64,000 bases of DNA from Haematococcus lacustris (Eukaryota; Chlorophyta; Chlorophyceae; Chlamydomonadales; Haematococcaceae), in the NCBI GenBank assembly GCA_030144725.1, contig JASKMD010000026.1, positions 15,388,814 through 15,452,813 on the forward strand, read 5' to 3'. Shown here piece after piece: positions 46,507 through 58,415 of the stretch (position 1 is its first letter; every line of letters begins with the position of its first letter). Under the pieces are notes generated by a model that did no database searches, was not told where the DNA came from, and worked only from the letters and a program-made list of their open reading frames with translations. The position numbers were made by a program, and so were the translations under genes.

Positions 46507-47525
46507 TTACATTTCATCTGCCTCGTCAACCCCCACTTCAGCCAACTGATCCTCCTCCATCTCTTGCTCCCACCTCAAATGTTCCAAGATGTCAGCCCTG
46601 AGCAATGGCTTCTTCTGCGTTAACCTCTTGCCCTTCCAGCCCAAGCACTCCCGTGCATACTCCTTCAACAAATGCACATTCAAGGTCATGTGGGCGCTTG
46701 CAATGTGTGGTGCCCGTGCATGCAGAAGCCTCAAGCACTCAGCATCTTCCTTCTTGTCACTTGCCAGTGTCACACGTCCAAACATAGGTATGATGCTCAG
46801 GGTAGATGCTCCATGACACATGCACTGCTGTGGCTTGCTGCCCATGTGCCTCACACACGCACATGCAGTCTCAGACCACATGGGCGCAACCCCATCTGCA
46901 GGGAAGAACATTGCATGCATGGCCCGTGACCCAGTGATGGTGCGCAGCAGCCTGTGGGCATCAGGGTCAAGCTCAGCACACTTCTCAACTTCCTCATCCT
47001 TCAGCACCAAACACCACCGCCGCTGCACGCTCCCCCTAGTCTGATGCGCAACACTGGCAGCTAGCTGTGCAGCTGGCACCACACACTCTACATTATGCAC
47101 ACCTGCCAAGTGCTGAGCCTTGCACTCTGCACTGAGATCTGGGTGATCAGCCAAGACTCTGGCTGCCATGCTGTGCTTGAATACCCCACCCTCGGAGTCA
47201 TGGCGGCCCTTGAAATGAGATGTGGCCCCATACGACCACCACACTGACACCTTATACCTCATGGCCATGCGCCGGTGCAGCTGCAATGCCGGTGTGCCCT
47301 TGAACTGGGCTGCGCACCCATCTGACCACATGCACAACTGCTTCATGACCATGCACCGCTCACCCTGTAAATAATCAAGCACCTGATGCAAAGCTGCCTG
47401 TGTCACAGCTGCTGACTGATCCTTACCATCTGTCAATATGTACACAGTCTCCTCCCGGTACTCATCTCTATCATCTCTATTATCATCTCTATCATCTCTA
47501 TTATCTCTATCATACCATGTGCTGG
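46507..47525 (-). CDS. transposase-like protein, catalytic part
   Basis: The frame is open for 312 codons from the ATG at 47,445 and remains open upstream to about 47,525, so the real start or exon border is further up. Candidate acidic triad: Asp in YILTDGKDQ (near the ATG), Asp in MWSDGCAAQFKG, Glu in HDSEGGVFKH. The SDGC-x2-QFK and later Gly-Gly-Lys pattern resembles DDE domains of eukaryotic transposases with SHxKGxxDGxGG-type motifs. Cysteine/histidine pairs (ACACVRH, QCMCH) further on could bind zinc. A second minus-strand frame at 47,433-47,945 (MCGTIYDKMWPRVNVAW) may be an upstream exon. Just before the conserved block an Asp/Arg stretch is coded by a microsatellite (47,461-47,512). 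Confidence 0.6.
47461..47512. repeat. ATCTCT-type microsatellite
   Basis: Interleaved ATCTCT and ATT units inside the transposon. On the minus strand and in the transposase frame it codes alternating Asp and Arg with a few Asn. Confidence 0.85.
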
Positions 47526-48327
47526 CACCCCTGCTTGACTGTTGTGGTGTTGCAAGGGCTGTTTCAAGGGCTGGCTGCTCGGTAGGGCTCTGCAGGGTGT
47601 AGGATGGAGGAGGAGGATGTTAAGGTATGAGTTCCCGCCACAATGGTGGATTTCGCCACAATGGAGGTGTCCGCCACTGCCATTGCCACTACTTACCAGC
47701 TTGGCACGTATCGCTTTATGGCGTTCCAGGAGGGCGCGGCGTCGGGGTCCAGGATGGCCCATCGCAATTTTCTGCTTGAAATTCGCGCACAGTGCGAAAT
47801 ACCCAGCGATGAGGGCGCCCAACAGTAGCACAGGGTCCACCCCGTCGGGGATGAACCCAGAACGCCGCCAATCGGCCCCTGTGATGAGATCGCTCCATGC
47901 CACATTCACCCTCGGCCACATTTTGTCATAGATTGTACCACACAAGATGATAGAGCTTTCCTGGGCTACATCCCGGAATATAGACTCGCTTAGCTATCAG
48001 ACAATGGTGGAAGTACGCGGAAAGGGCCACTGACCGAAAAGTTCAAGGACTTGAACGAAGCCCCGAAATGATGGGGTCTAGGCTTCAGCAGAGTGCACGG
48101 TAGCGAATTAAAGTCTACGCACGGTGCTGCTGACACCTTAGTAAGATGCTCTGCTTGCTTGGAGGGAGGGTTAGGCAGGTCTCGCGCCAGGTGTCAGGAA
48201 GGGCCCGGGCCATGAGGGGTCCCGACCCAACCCAGGGAATCTTGCGCTTCGACCTGCGACCCACGTACGGTGGCACCCCGTGGAGCCCCAGGCTGCAGCG
48301 AGCGACCATGTTCACAGTCCGCGGGAA

Positions 48328-48477
48328 TGGCGGGCGGTGTACTGGGACAAGGCTTCAGTGCAAAACGCGAGTTTTAGCGCGCGTGAGTTACCGCGATAGC
48401 CTTCGCTACCCTCCACTAGGGCGTGGTGCGAGCGGCAGGCCTGTCGCGGATTGGCATGGCCAATGGCCGGGGTGACC
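48328..48477 (-). repeat. right terminal inverted repeat
   Basis: 150 bp, the exact reverse complement of 46,034-46,183. Confidence 0.95.
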
Positions 48478-48602
48478 TTTAGGCTTAGGTGTTGGCCCAA
48501 CTAAGCAATCGCTGCTGCAAGAGGCTACAGTTTCCAAGAGTAGACAGTGTTTAAGAGGGCTGGGAGAGACAGGGCGTTAACGTGTAAGGGTTTTACTGCC
48601 AG

Positions 48603-48806
48603 CAGCCCCCTTGTCCCTCATTAGGGCCTACATTTGAGCCGGACCACCAGGGACCACTAGTGATCGCTGGCGGGATCTCAAGGGACCACTAGTGGGCAAT
48701 GGTCGCCCAACTAAATCGGTGTTAATGGGCTGTGTGCAGTATACCCAAAATGGGTAACCCAATGCACATGGACATGGTGCATGAGTGCCTACCACCCACA
48801 CTATTA
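48603..48806 (-). ncRNA. solo 3' tail of the Fanzor-like family (copy F7)
   Basis: Read on the minus strand, these 204 bases match the right-hand parts of the F1 and F2 tails, from the GTAGGCACTCATGCACC region to the same right end, AGGGACAAGGGGGCTG (48,603). No nuclease sequence is attached. It is either a 5'-truncated relic or a non-autonomous element consisting of little more than the candidate omega-RNA. It lies 126 bp from the DDE transposon. Confidence 0.5.
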
Positions 48807-49059
48807 CGTACGGCCAAGCAACCGAACGGTGTCAGCCATCATCATCAACATCATCAAGCGCTGCTGCTGCTGCTGCTGCTGCAATCATCCTAACCTGCCT
48901 ACCGACCAAGATGCAGAACCTAGGTATGGTATGTATTGCATGTTGGGACGGACACATGGGCTGAACCACGAGCTACAGGATTTCAAATCAGCGCCGCTCA
49001 ACAGCTGCCCAGCAGCAACACCCAGCAGCGGCGGCTGGTTCAGCACGAGGAAACTACGA
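48807..49059. other. 3' flank of the Tic22-like gene
   Basis: Includes an ATC/ATT-rich stretch and a (CTG)n run at about 48,861-48,881. It presumably holds the Tic22 3' UTR. Confidence 0.4.
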
Positions 49060-51761
49060 TCATTTCCGTACTGCCACGGCTTCATCTTTCTGTAGCGTTT
49101 GGTGGAGAAGACCTGGTGCGACGAACATGACTTGACTCCACGCTGTCAGCTCGTTGCCCGAGCTTGCAGTCATTCGCTGCATCACCTCCTCAAAACTCCC
49201 GACCTGCGGACCGCAGCATGCAACACACACAGGGTTGCAAGGGGGTATGTCGCTAATGTTAGGCAGCTGCATCAGCAATGCGCTTGAGCCTCCTTCTGTA
49301 CCTTGCCAGCTGACCTACAGCCCACAGCAGCTCAGCGCACTGCCTCTATATGTGCTACTTGATGATGGTCAGTGAGACCAAGCAAGGATGCCATGCATCA
49401 CACAGCTTAGTATGGCATAGACGCAGTGGCAAGGCAGACATGCAGCAGGCACCCACCTCAATCTTTGGCATGGGTGCCTGCTCGATTGCCTCTGCCTTCT
49501 CCCGAGCCACATCCAGCTTAGATTTGAGCTTGGCAGCACGGTGCTCCAAATGTCCCTTCTCCCTGCCAGTGGCGCTGCCAGCTTGCACAGCAACCTGCAA
49601 TGCACCAGATGGCTTGCATGTGTACGCCACAGTGCACTGCCTGTATAAATGCGCCTCACACCCAACCATGTACCTTGTGTAACTCTCATCATGTTGCAAC
49701 CCCCTCCCCATCGCCAATGCTGCAAGTTGCATGACGGTGGTCATAAAGGTCACAGATGCAGGTGTTCCAGTGACAGGGCGGGACCACCCACTCTTGGTCG
49801 CAACCACAGCAACTGAGCAACAGTGACATGGCATGACTAGCCTTCACCCTGCCCAGCACTCTACACCAGGCACACCACTGGGTCAGATCATGGTTATGCC
49901 AGCCAGCCAGCCAGCCTCATGCAGTGTACAGCCCACTGTTGCACTGTTGCATTGGGCAGAGCACTATGGGATGCCCAGTGTGCAGCCACCAGCCCACCCT
50001 CATCAACACAGGCAGGTGAGGTTTGTGGCTGCCAGCCAGGATGTCCTCCAGCCACCAGCACACCCACACCGCAGGCTCACCTTCTCAACTCCGCCCCTCC
50101 CTGCAAACTATGCGCAACCAGCCTGACTATCTGCACCTTCTACATCTCAGCCTCACCCAAGGGCCTGCCCACCTGCCTCTTCCACAGCAGCCACAACAAG
50201 ACAGCTTACTTGGTTATAGTCCTCTTCCAGCTTTGAGGCCTTGTCCTTCAGCAGCTTGATCTGGGGTGCATTGCGCAGCTTGTATGCGCCTTGCACTGCG
50301 ATGTCTAAATCCTCTTTAGCCAGGAACAGCGGGACATAGCTCTGCACAGGGTAGAGCCAGAGATGCAGCCACAGCACTTGTTGCCATGGCTAACAGCAGC
50401 CAGTGGCATGCAGTGCCCGAGTGCCAAAGCAACAGCATGGTAGCTCACGAGCAAGGCCAAGCGGGTTTAGCATGCAAGGGCAGGGTTGTGAAGCTCTTGC
50501 CACACTCCTCCTTAGTGTAGTTGCTGTCTAGCAAGGTTTTAGACCATAGTGTAGTTACTGTCTAACGAGGTTTTACTCCGTAAGAGCATGGCCAGCAGCC
50601 TACCCACAGCCTTCCTTGATGGCAATGTATGCCTTGCGGCACATGCCCTGCACTCACCACCTCCTGCGTGGTGACAGTCAGCCCCTCTGCCTGGAACACA
50701 GGCACGCCTGTAAAGGAGCGGGTGGGCAGGCCGGCGCTTTGGTACAACGCCATGGCGTGCCCCACTTGGCGCATGTCGGGCATGAAGCGGAAGTGGATGC
50801 CTTGCAGGCCTGTCTGTTCTCGGGGTGTAGTGAAAACCTCAAACACATTGTCCATGGTCACACGCAGGATGCGTGAGTCGCGTGCAAGCCGAGGGTTCTC
50901 TTCCTTGATCTGCATAATGCACATCACACGAATGAGTGGTGCATGCACCACCCTAGCATGGTTCCATTCAGTGTCTTAAGGCAGCACCCCCTGGCTTTCA
51001 GCCAGCTTCTATCGCCAGTTGGTGACTGCCAATGTGAGACGAACTAACCAGAGCTAGTGCATGTCGCCACCTGCCTTCTCAACAATCGCCTCGGCATCGC
51101 TGCGTTTGAAGAAGAAAAATCCAAGTTGTGTGTTGTTCTGCAAGCATGACAAGAATGGTGGTGATGGGTAGCAGGCAGCAGCCATCATGCGTGTAATGAT
51201 ATGAGCTCTGCCATTAGCCACACACCTCACCAGCCACCAGAACAAACTCGTTCTTGGGATTTGCTACTGTGAAGACTGGGATAGGGGCCAGCCGCGCCTT
51301 GACCTCATCCTTGGCCATGGCTAAGTCACCAAGAGGGTTGGCTGCCGTCTCTCTGATGTTGAGAGTTTGGCAGCTCAGCTGCTGGCTGGCTGTAGGCTGT
51401 CGCATGGACATGCCCACTGACTGTCACAAGCAGTCGAGGCAGGCATGTCAGGCATGATAACGGTCAAAAGCTGCCATGCCTAGAGATTGCTGAAACATAC
51501 CGCGAACAAGGGAACCCCAGGTCCTTGCGATCCGCTGCTCCATGTCTCTCGGCATTGCTGAGTGACCAGTGGCCAAAAGCTAGACAGGGCTGTTGTCGCA
51601 TCGCTAAGCAACCGGGCCGGCTGCTGGGAAATATGCTTAGTCAAGTGACTGATGCCTTGGCTAGAGGCTTGCTGCAACACACGTGCGGTATCTTCCACGC
51701 CGCGCCGGAGTACTTCAAAGGGCTGTCCCACTCCAACGAGAGCGTTAGGTGGGTCGGCCAT
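49060..51761 (-). CDS. TIC22: Tic22-like chloroplast protein import factor
   Basis: Tic22 works in the chloroplast intermembrane space, chaperoning preproteins between the TOC and TIC translocons. Seven exons, each a multiple of three: 51,501-51,761, 51,226-51,420, 51,075-51,137, 50,658-50,909, 50,210-50,341, 49,457-49,594 and 49,060-49,203, giving 394 residues. Marks in order: PNALVGVGQPFEVLRRGVED, LAPIPVFTVANPKNEFVLVAG, LGFFFFKRSDAEAIVEK, KEENPRLARDSRILRV, VFEVFTTPRE, HFRFMPDMRQVGHA, VPLFLAKEDLD and SFEEVMQRM before a MFVAPG-type end. The third intron must start GC (AAG|GCAGGT) to keep the frame. Start 51,761 (MADPPN) is preferred; an in-frame ATG at 51,863 would leave 12 bp to the BRE1 start. 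A KLKSKLD-type coiled coil near the end is longer than in land plants. Confidence 0.88.
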
Positions 51762-51875
51762 CGCAGAGCGGTGCTGATGCCGGCGCGTCTGCAGCTGTTT
51801 CACAAAGCGTGACTGCATGATCATCCATTTCATGCAGTTCCGCTCAACACAGCCAACAGTCATCGATGTTTTCTG
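51762..51875. promoter_or_regulatory. shared divergent promoter, Tic22-like and BRE1
   Basis: 114 bp separate the two start codons, which point away from each other. Both 5' UTRs and any core promoters must fit here or overlap the opposite gene. No TATA box is obvious, as usual for bidirectional promoters. Confidence 0.6.
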
Positions 51876-54800
51876 ATGGACAAGCTTGCAGTATTACAGC
51901 ATCAGAACCAGAAGCTAGCCGTCCAGCTTGAGGAGAAGCGCAGGGAGCACAAACTCCTGCAAGACCGTGTCGCACAGCTTGAAGGCAGCGCTGAAGAGTA
52001 TGCGCAGACGCTGCTGGTTGTGAACAGGTCATGGGAACAACTCAACGATGATGTGCAACACCTCCTAAAATCAGCTGGCGGATCCCAACCTGATGCGCCG
52101 CTTAGCCCCGTGCCCGGAGTGCCAGCCAGTGCTGACCCGTTCTTGCGCAAGCTGCTGGCTGGGGCTAGCGCGGCGCAGCTAAAGGAGGCAAATGATGCAC
52201 TGAAGTCGCTAAACAGCGGGAAAACAGACGTAGAAGTAGCTCTGCAACGGCGTGCAGATGGGACCAAGGCAGCGTTGGCTTCCCTGTTAGCTCAAGTCCA
52301 TGCACTGCGTGCTGGCCAGGCTAGCAGCACCGACCCAACAGAGCAGCAACAGCAGCAACAAGCCAACTTGGCAGCTGGGCGTTCACGTCTGCTTGCTGAA
52401 CAGCTACGCCAGACCAGTGACAGGCATCTGGAGGCCATTGAGAGGATTAAGCGCTTGGAGAATGAGCTGGCGGATGCTGAAGCCGTGAGTGCTGACAGCG
52501 ACCAGCTCTCTGTACGCTCATAGGCAGTAAAACACACCAGTAAAGCACAAGGTCATGTGGCCACGTTATGGTTCGTGCACGCCATGATCCTGACCTTCAG
52601 GAACTCAGCAACGTGCAGCGTAAGTGTGTGGCGCTTCAGAGCAGTCATGGCCAAGACCTAGCGAGCCAGCAGTATGGCAATGAAGGGCCAGCACGGCCTT
52701 TACCAGAGGCCGCAGCGGATGATGTCCAAGAGCTGCGCCGTGCCCTCCAAGCCCGCACTGCCGAGATTGAGCAGGAGCAGGATGCACACTTTGCAACCAA
52801 GAGGTGCGTCATGTGCTTGGCAAGTGGCTTTTATCTGGTGCAAATGTAGGCAGGCAAGGCAATACAGGAGGCGGAGGTGGAGCAGGCAGGAAGCAGGGGT
52901 TGGTGAGCAGGAAGGGATCAGAGGGGGAGGGCGGGTAGGATGGCAGCAGGTGGGATAGGTAAGAAGGCAGGGGATGGGGCCGGGCAGGGATGCAGAGGGA
53001 GTGCCAGACAGGGCCGCACACCTGCTACCCTCCTCCCGAGGTCCTGATTAGGAGCTGTGCACCTGGTGTGTGCTGCAGGGAGCTGGCAGCAGTGCTGGCC
53101 CGCTTTGGCAACGAGAGCAGCTGGGTTCCCAACACGGAGATGTTCAAGGCCTTGTTGCAGCAGGTGCTGGCGCTGCAGAGTGCGGTGGAGGCAAGGGGCA
53201 GGGAGCTGGAAGCGCTGGCCCGGGAGCGGGACCAGGCAGACATGCGTGCAGCTGACCGTGCTGCTGTTGCCTTGGTGAGGAGGGTGGGCAGGGCAATACA
53301 GCATGGCAAGGAAGCCAAGACAGTGTTTAGAAAGAACAAGTTGAGGGTTGGGGTGGTGAGGGATGGAGTGGTGGAATGGGGTTGTCTGATGGCCTGCAAG
53401 GCTTGCTGCAGTTGCAGCCTGTGGCCTTCATCTACCAAAGCTGCCACCGTTATCAAAGAGAGCAGCATGCATGGTTCGGTGCCCTGGGCATGCCTACCAC
53501 TCTGACCCTCCTAGACATGTGACCCACTTGATCCCCTCGCAGCTATGTCCCTGCCCTTTCTGTCAACAGGACACTCTTGGCTGTGTGGCCCTGCGTGTGT
53601 GGTGGGCTGGTGAACAGCCAGTATACCCACTGCTCACAGCCCAGGGCGGCTGACCTGCCACAGCAGGGTGTCCAGTGTAGCAGGCGCAATTGGAGTGGTT
53701 TGGCCCCACTGCTGCTCTCTCTCTCTCTCTCTCCCTCTCTCTCTCTGGCTGCAGAGGGAATCTCAGCTGGCAGCTCGCTTTGCAGAACTGTCCGCACAGC
53801 ACAAGCAGCTGCAGAGCAGCAGAGCGGAGGCAGAGCAGCGTGCCATGAAGTTGGAGGGCCGGCTAGCTGAGGAGAAAGAGCGAGCGGCAGGCAACCCGAC
53901 AACGGCTGAGTTGCAGATGATGATCCAGACGTTGAGATCAGGCATTGCGCTGAAGGAGAAGGAGCTGGCACAAGCAAAGGTGAGGGGCCCAGGTGGAGCT
54001 CAGGGAGGAGGCCAAGGCCAGGGTCTTAGGAGGGCGATGGGGAGCACAGACAGAAGTGAGGGCCATTGCTAGATTTTGCATGACGAACGTCATCATGACA
54101 TGGCAACTGCCTGTTGGTGTCGCTGCAACAACATCTCAGATTGTTTACTCTGTCATGTATAATGTAAGCAATAGTCACAGTTACAGTGACAGCTATTTAG
54201 ATTTGGAGCTTGCATTTCTGATGTAGAGGGAGATGATGCTGTCCTACCCAGCCCACCAGTGTGCCCATGTGCATGCTGCTCCGTCGGTGTGCTTGCTCGA
54301 GCAGGTGCTCCGGGACCGGGTTGCCAAGCAAACAGAAGAGATGGCCGAGTGCAAGAAAGCCAACCAGCTGCTGCTGTGCCAGGTGCAGAGACTCACAGAG
54401 TTTGTCCAGCTCCAGCAACTACAGTGTGAAAAGCTGCTGGAGCCGCATGCTGTGGCAGAGGACCAGCTGCTGGATGAGCAGGTGGGCTTACATCCTAGGC
54501 AGGAAGGGGCTGCCCCTGCTGCTGCCCCTGCTGCTGCTGCTGCTGCTGCTGTCCCGTGGTCTCAGCTCAGCCCCTGCGCTGTCCCTCAAGCAAAGGGCTG
54601 CCAGCCTTGAGGCCTGCAGGTGATTTTGTGGTGAATTAGATCAGCATGGTAGCACTCCGGCCGTATGCTGCTAGCCCATGACGTCACTGATGCATGGGCT
54701 GATCAGCAAGCCACGCTTCTCGCTCTTGTGTGTCATTCGCCGCTTGACAGTATTCGCTGCAGAGTGCAAGCCTCCAGCAGCCTCTTTCACTGATCAACCA

Positions 54801-57497
54801 ACAGCAGCACAGCACCAACAGCAGCACAGCACCAACAGCAGCACAGCGCCTCCCTTGCCCCTGGCGGTTGTAGCTGCTGTCTGCTGCCTGCTGCTCCTCT
54901 CTGTGCTCATGCCAGCTCTGGACTCATGGGGCATGCTGTGTGTGCAGGCTCTAACAGAAGCGCTCAGCTGCTGCAGCTCCATAGCCAGCCTTGAGCACAG
55001 GCAACTTGGCCACCCCAGCAGCCAGTCTGATGCAGACAGCCATTGGAAAGCAAAGTGCACGGCCTTGGCGCGGCAGCTGGAGGACCATGAGCTGTCCAAG
55101 CAGGCCGCAGCGGCGGCCACTGCTGAGCTGGCAGCCAGGCAGCAGCTGGCCGCTGAGGTGCAGAGCAGCGCTGCGCTGAGGGCGGAGCTGGTGGCAGCAG
55201 GGGTCAGGCAGCAGGCGTTGGAGGCACAGCTGGCAGCAGCTCGGGAGGAGTGCGAGCTCTACTCAAGTGAGATTGATGTGAGCATGGGGCGGTGCTAGGG
55301 GCAGCTGGAGCAGCTGTGAAGGCAGGGGCCAGCAGGGGGGCCGAGGGGAGCTGGGGCAGTTTTGAGGGACAGAGGCAGCAAGTGGGTTTGGGGCAGCAGG
55401 AGCAGTTGTGAAGGCAAGGGGCGGAAGGGGGGCTGTGGCAGCAGGGAAGGTTGGGGCAGCAGGGGCATGTTTGAATGCACGGGTGCTGTGCGCCGGGTTT
55501 CCTGTGGTGCTGGGCCACCGACAGCTCCACCCAGCAGTGCAGGAGCAGGGACTGATGAGCATGGTGACAATGATTGTGGACTGTGCATGCCTGCTGCGTG
55601 CAGGAGACGTCTAAGCTGCATGACAACATGCAAACGCAGACAACGCGTGTGCTGGCCCAGCTGGCCAACAAGGAGGAGGCGCTCAGCAGCGCACATGCTG
55701 AGAAGCTCAAGGTGAGCCTGAACTGACTGAAGGTGCAGGCCTGAAGGCAGGCTGGACAGGCAGCCAGGCAGGCAGGTAGGCAGCCAGGTAGGTAGGTAGG
55801 CAGGCAGCCAGGCAGGTGCCTATGAGGAACAAAGCCTCCCTGTGCCTGCCCCGCAGATGGCGCAGCAGCTGTCCAGATTGGAGGAATCCTTGGCCAGTGG
55901 CAAGGCGGAGGTGGACCGCCTGGCAGCCGCCAATAAGGCTGCAGCTGCGGCCCAAGACCTGCTGGGTGCAGAGCTGCAGCGCCTGGCCGGAGACCTTGCC
56001 ATGGTGAGCAGGCCCTGTGCGCTGCTAGCCTCACGCTGGCGGTGTGATGCAACAGCCGCAGCAGCCATACCAGGCTGGCGGCTGAGAGGTTCGAAAATAC
56101 ACAACGACGATGCAAACAAACTAGCCCTTCAGGGTAAGAAGAACTATTAAGAGTAAAGGACCAGGCCATCACTGGCGCACACACGTCCAGGGAGGAGGTC
56201 AGACTGCAGTGTGGCGCCCTGCAGCCCTCCCACCAGGGTCACCTCATGCCAACAAGCTCCCAACCTCCAGGGGCAGGGCAAGAGGCTGCCAGGGGCATTG
56301 GCAGGTAGAGCTAGGCTGGAGGGCTTGTCTGCCCCCTACCTCCCCATCGCCCTCAGCTGCCCCTACCCTCCCCTAGCTGCCTGAAGCCCCACAGGCTGCG
56401 CCCTACCTCCCGGCAGCTGTCCCCAACCCCTCCCAACTGCATGCTTTCCTTACAGCTTCCCCCCACAGCTGTCCCTTTGCCTGTCCTTCCAAGGAGTATG
56501 CTTGCGTGCCCCGCCTGCATGACGCCTTCCCTGCCGGTTCCTCCTGCTCCCAGGCCAAAGAGCAGGCCCGTGGTCACAACGCAAGGTGTGGCGTCCTTGA
56601 GGCGGAGGTGAGGGTGAAAGAGGAGGAGGCTGCATCACTGCAGGCGCAGCTGCAGGCCGCTCAGCAGCAGCTGGCAGCGCTGAGGGAGCAGCTGGCTGAG
56701 GTGGAGGAGCGGGGTGTGAAAGACCGCAGCAAGAGACAGCGGGTGGAGGAGGATAACAAGGTAGGGGGGAGGAGGGGCACGCAGGCAAAGGCAGGGAGGT
56801 GGGAGGGGGAGGGGGCATGTCATGCAGGATGCTGCTTAGCTGCTGCTGCAGCTGCTGACTGTTTTGTATCCTCACAGCGTGTTTACTGTCAAACAGTGGC
56901 TGGGCTGTATTGACACCAGTGTTGGCTAGTTGCAGGTGGTCTGGTTGCACAGCAGCAGCAGGGAAGGCAGAGGTGTGTGGGGTGTTCATCTGATCATCAT
57001 CATTGGGCACTCGCCAGTCTTGCACTAATGCGGTTTCGGCACATCCTGCACTGACACCCAGGCTGCAGGGTACCATGTCATGCGCACACAACCCACAGGC
57101 CTATGTTGTGCAACATGGCGCAATACTGCTGCCTGTTGTGGTGCTGCTGTGACTGTTGCCACCACTGTACTGTTCTCACTGCTGTACTGCTGTCACTGCT
57201 GCCACTGCCGCACCTCAGGCCTTGACAGCTCGCGTGGACAAGCTGCGTAAGACAGCCTCTAGCGGCCCTGGTGGCAGTGCTGGTGGGCGGGAGACAGCCG
57301 CAGAGGTGGAGGCCATGCGCAAGCTGCTGAACTGCAATGTGTGCCACGAGCGGCAGAAAAACGTCATCATCACTAAGTGCTGCCACGTGTTCTGCGACAA
57401 GTGCATCAAGCGCAATCTGGACTCACGCAACCGCAAGTGCCCGGGTTGCGGCACAGCGTTTGGTCAGGCAGATGTCAAACAGTTCTTCTTCACGTGA
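51876..57497 (+). CDS. BRE1: BRE1-type E3 ubiquitin ligase for histone H2B
   Basis: BRE1 (HUB1/2 in plants, RNF20/40 in animals) monoubiquitinates H2B with Rad6/UBC2 in the nucleus and supports transcription elongation. Ten exons in phase: 51,876-52,484, 52,601-52,803, 53,079-53,274, 53,755-53,979, 54,305-54,481, 54,948-55,277, 55,604-55,711, 55,857-56,003, 56,554-56,760 and 57,219-57,497, giving 826 residues, slightly below the usual 870-1,000. Residues 1-720 are almost all coiled coil (start MDKLAVLQHQNQKLAVQLEE). The C-terminal RING, about residues 773-811, has the pattern C-x2-C, C-x-H-x2-C-x2-C, C-x2-C (LLNCNVCHERQKNVI, CCHVFCDKCIKRN, RKCPGCGTAFG), and the protein ends QADVKQFFFT, the BRE1 ending. 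Intron 3 has a CT-rich tract; intron 7 has GGCA/GGTA repeats. Confidence 0.95.
55738..55815. repeat. GGCA/GGTA microsatellite
   Basis: Mixed tetramer run in a BRE1 intron, just before the exon at 55,857. Confidence 0.85.
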
Positions 57498-58124
57498 GGA
57501 CGCAGACGCAGACCCAGCAAGGCGGTATACGCCTGCCCAGCGTGCTCTTGCACTCTTCTTCGTGTGAAGACAATTTGTGTGAGTCATGGATTCCCTAGCT
57601 AGCTAGCTTTGTAGTGAGCCTCTGGGCAAGGTCAGGGTGGGCTTTGGACTCTGTAGTAAAGGCTGTCAGCTTTATCTGCATGTCAGTCCCAAACATTCAA
57701 ATGGCTGACGGCTCCAGCCATCTGACATTGACACTATGTCTCCCTCACAGAGAATGGCGCAATGGCGCATGTGGGGTTCATGGCTCAAGCTGGCAGCCAC
57801 CATGCTAGAAGGAGGGTGCCATGTGCTTGCGATAAGTGTGATGTGCTTGAAAACTCGTGTTTGGAGTGGGACTGTCTGCACTGTGAGAAGTTGCTGACAT
57901 AGAAGCCTGAGCCTGAGGGTGTCTACATTGTGTGTCTACATAGTTGACAGCCACAATGGTAGATTGTGTGTTTCTGCATGGCGTTGTGTGCGGGCTGCGT
58001 TGCGTCTTGATCTGGTGGAGAAATCCCCCAAGGGCAAGGCTGACAAGATACAGCTGTGTTGTTCCTTGTTGAATAAGTTTTGATTGTCACTGACATAGAA
58101 GCCTGAGCCTGAGCCCTAGGTGTG
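57498..58124. other. BRE1 3' flank with short direct repeats
   Basis: No gene. A 24-base direct repeat starting CTGACATAGAAGCCTGAG occurs near 57,895 and 58,091. About 57,820-58,085 shares several blocks (GCTTGAAAACTCGTGT, CAGCCACAATGGTAGAT, GCATGGCGTTGTG, TTGTTCCTTGTT) with 61,904-62,095 on the far side of F5. Confidence 0.6.
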
Positions 58125-58415
58125 GAATGTGTAACATCACTTCCGCCTCATTCCGGTTGCCAGGACTCTGGTTGGATGGCGACCTGATGCACCACCCCGC
58201 GCGGCCACTGCGCTTGGGTAATGTTGCTGAAGCCCTCAAATGTCGCGGGATAAGAAACGCAAGCGCCCCGCACAGAGTGCAGCCGGTAAGCCGCAAAGCT
58301 TGACGAAAGACTAGCCCCCCCTGACGAAGCGACGCAGTGTGCACCACGCGATACTGCGACTCCCTAAATCAAGTCGCTGCGCGTGTGCTATGCCGTCCCA
58401 TGTATGTAGGTGCCA

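Larger units (their letters stand above)
46034..48477 (-). mobile_element. DDE-type DNA transposon with 150-bp inverted repeats
   Basis: The first 150 bases (46,034-46,183) and the last 150 (48,328-48,477) are perfect inverted repeats of each other, starting GGTCACCCCGG. The element is 2,444 bp and is flanked by TTTA on both sides (46,030-46,033 and 48,478-48,481), a 4-bp target duplication. Identical ends mean recent insertion. The minus strand carries a transposase-like frame. I cannot place it in a superfamily: long repeats, GG ends and a 4-bp TSD do not fit the common ones cleanly. Confidence 0.88.
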
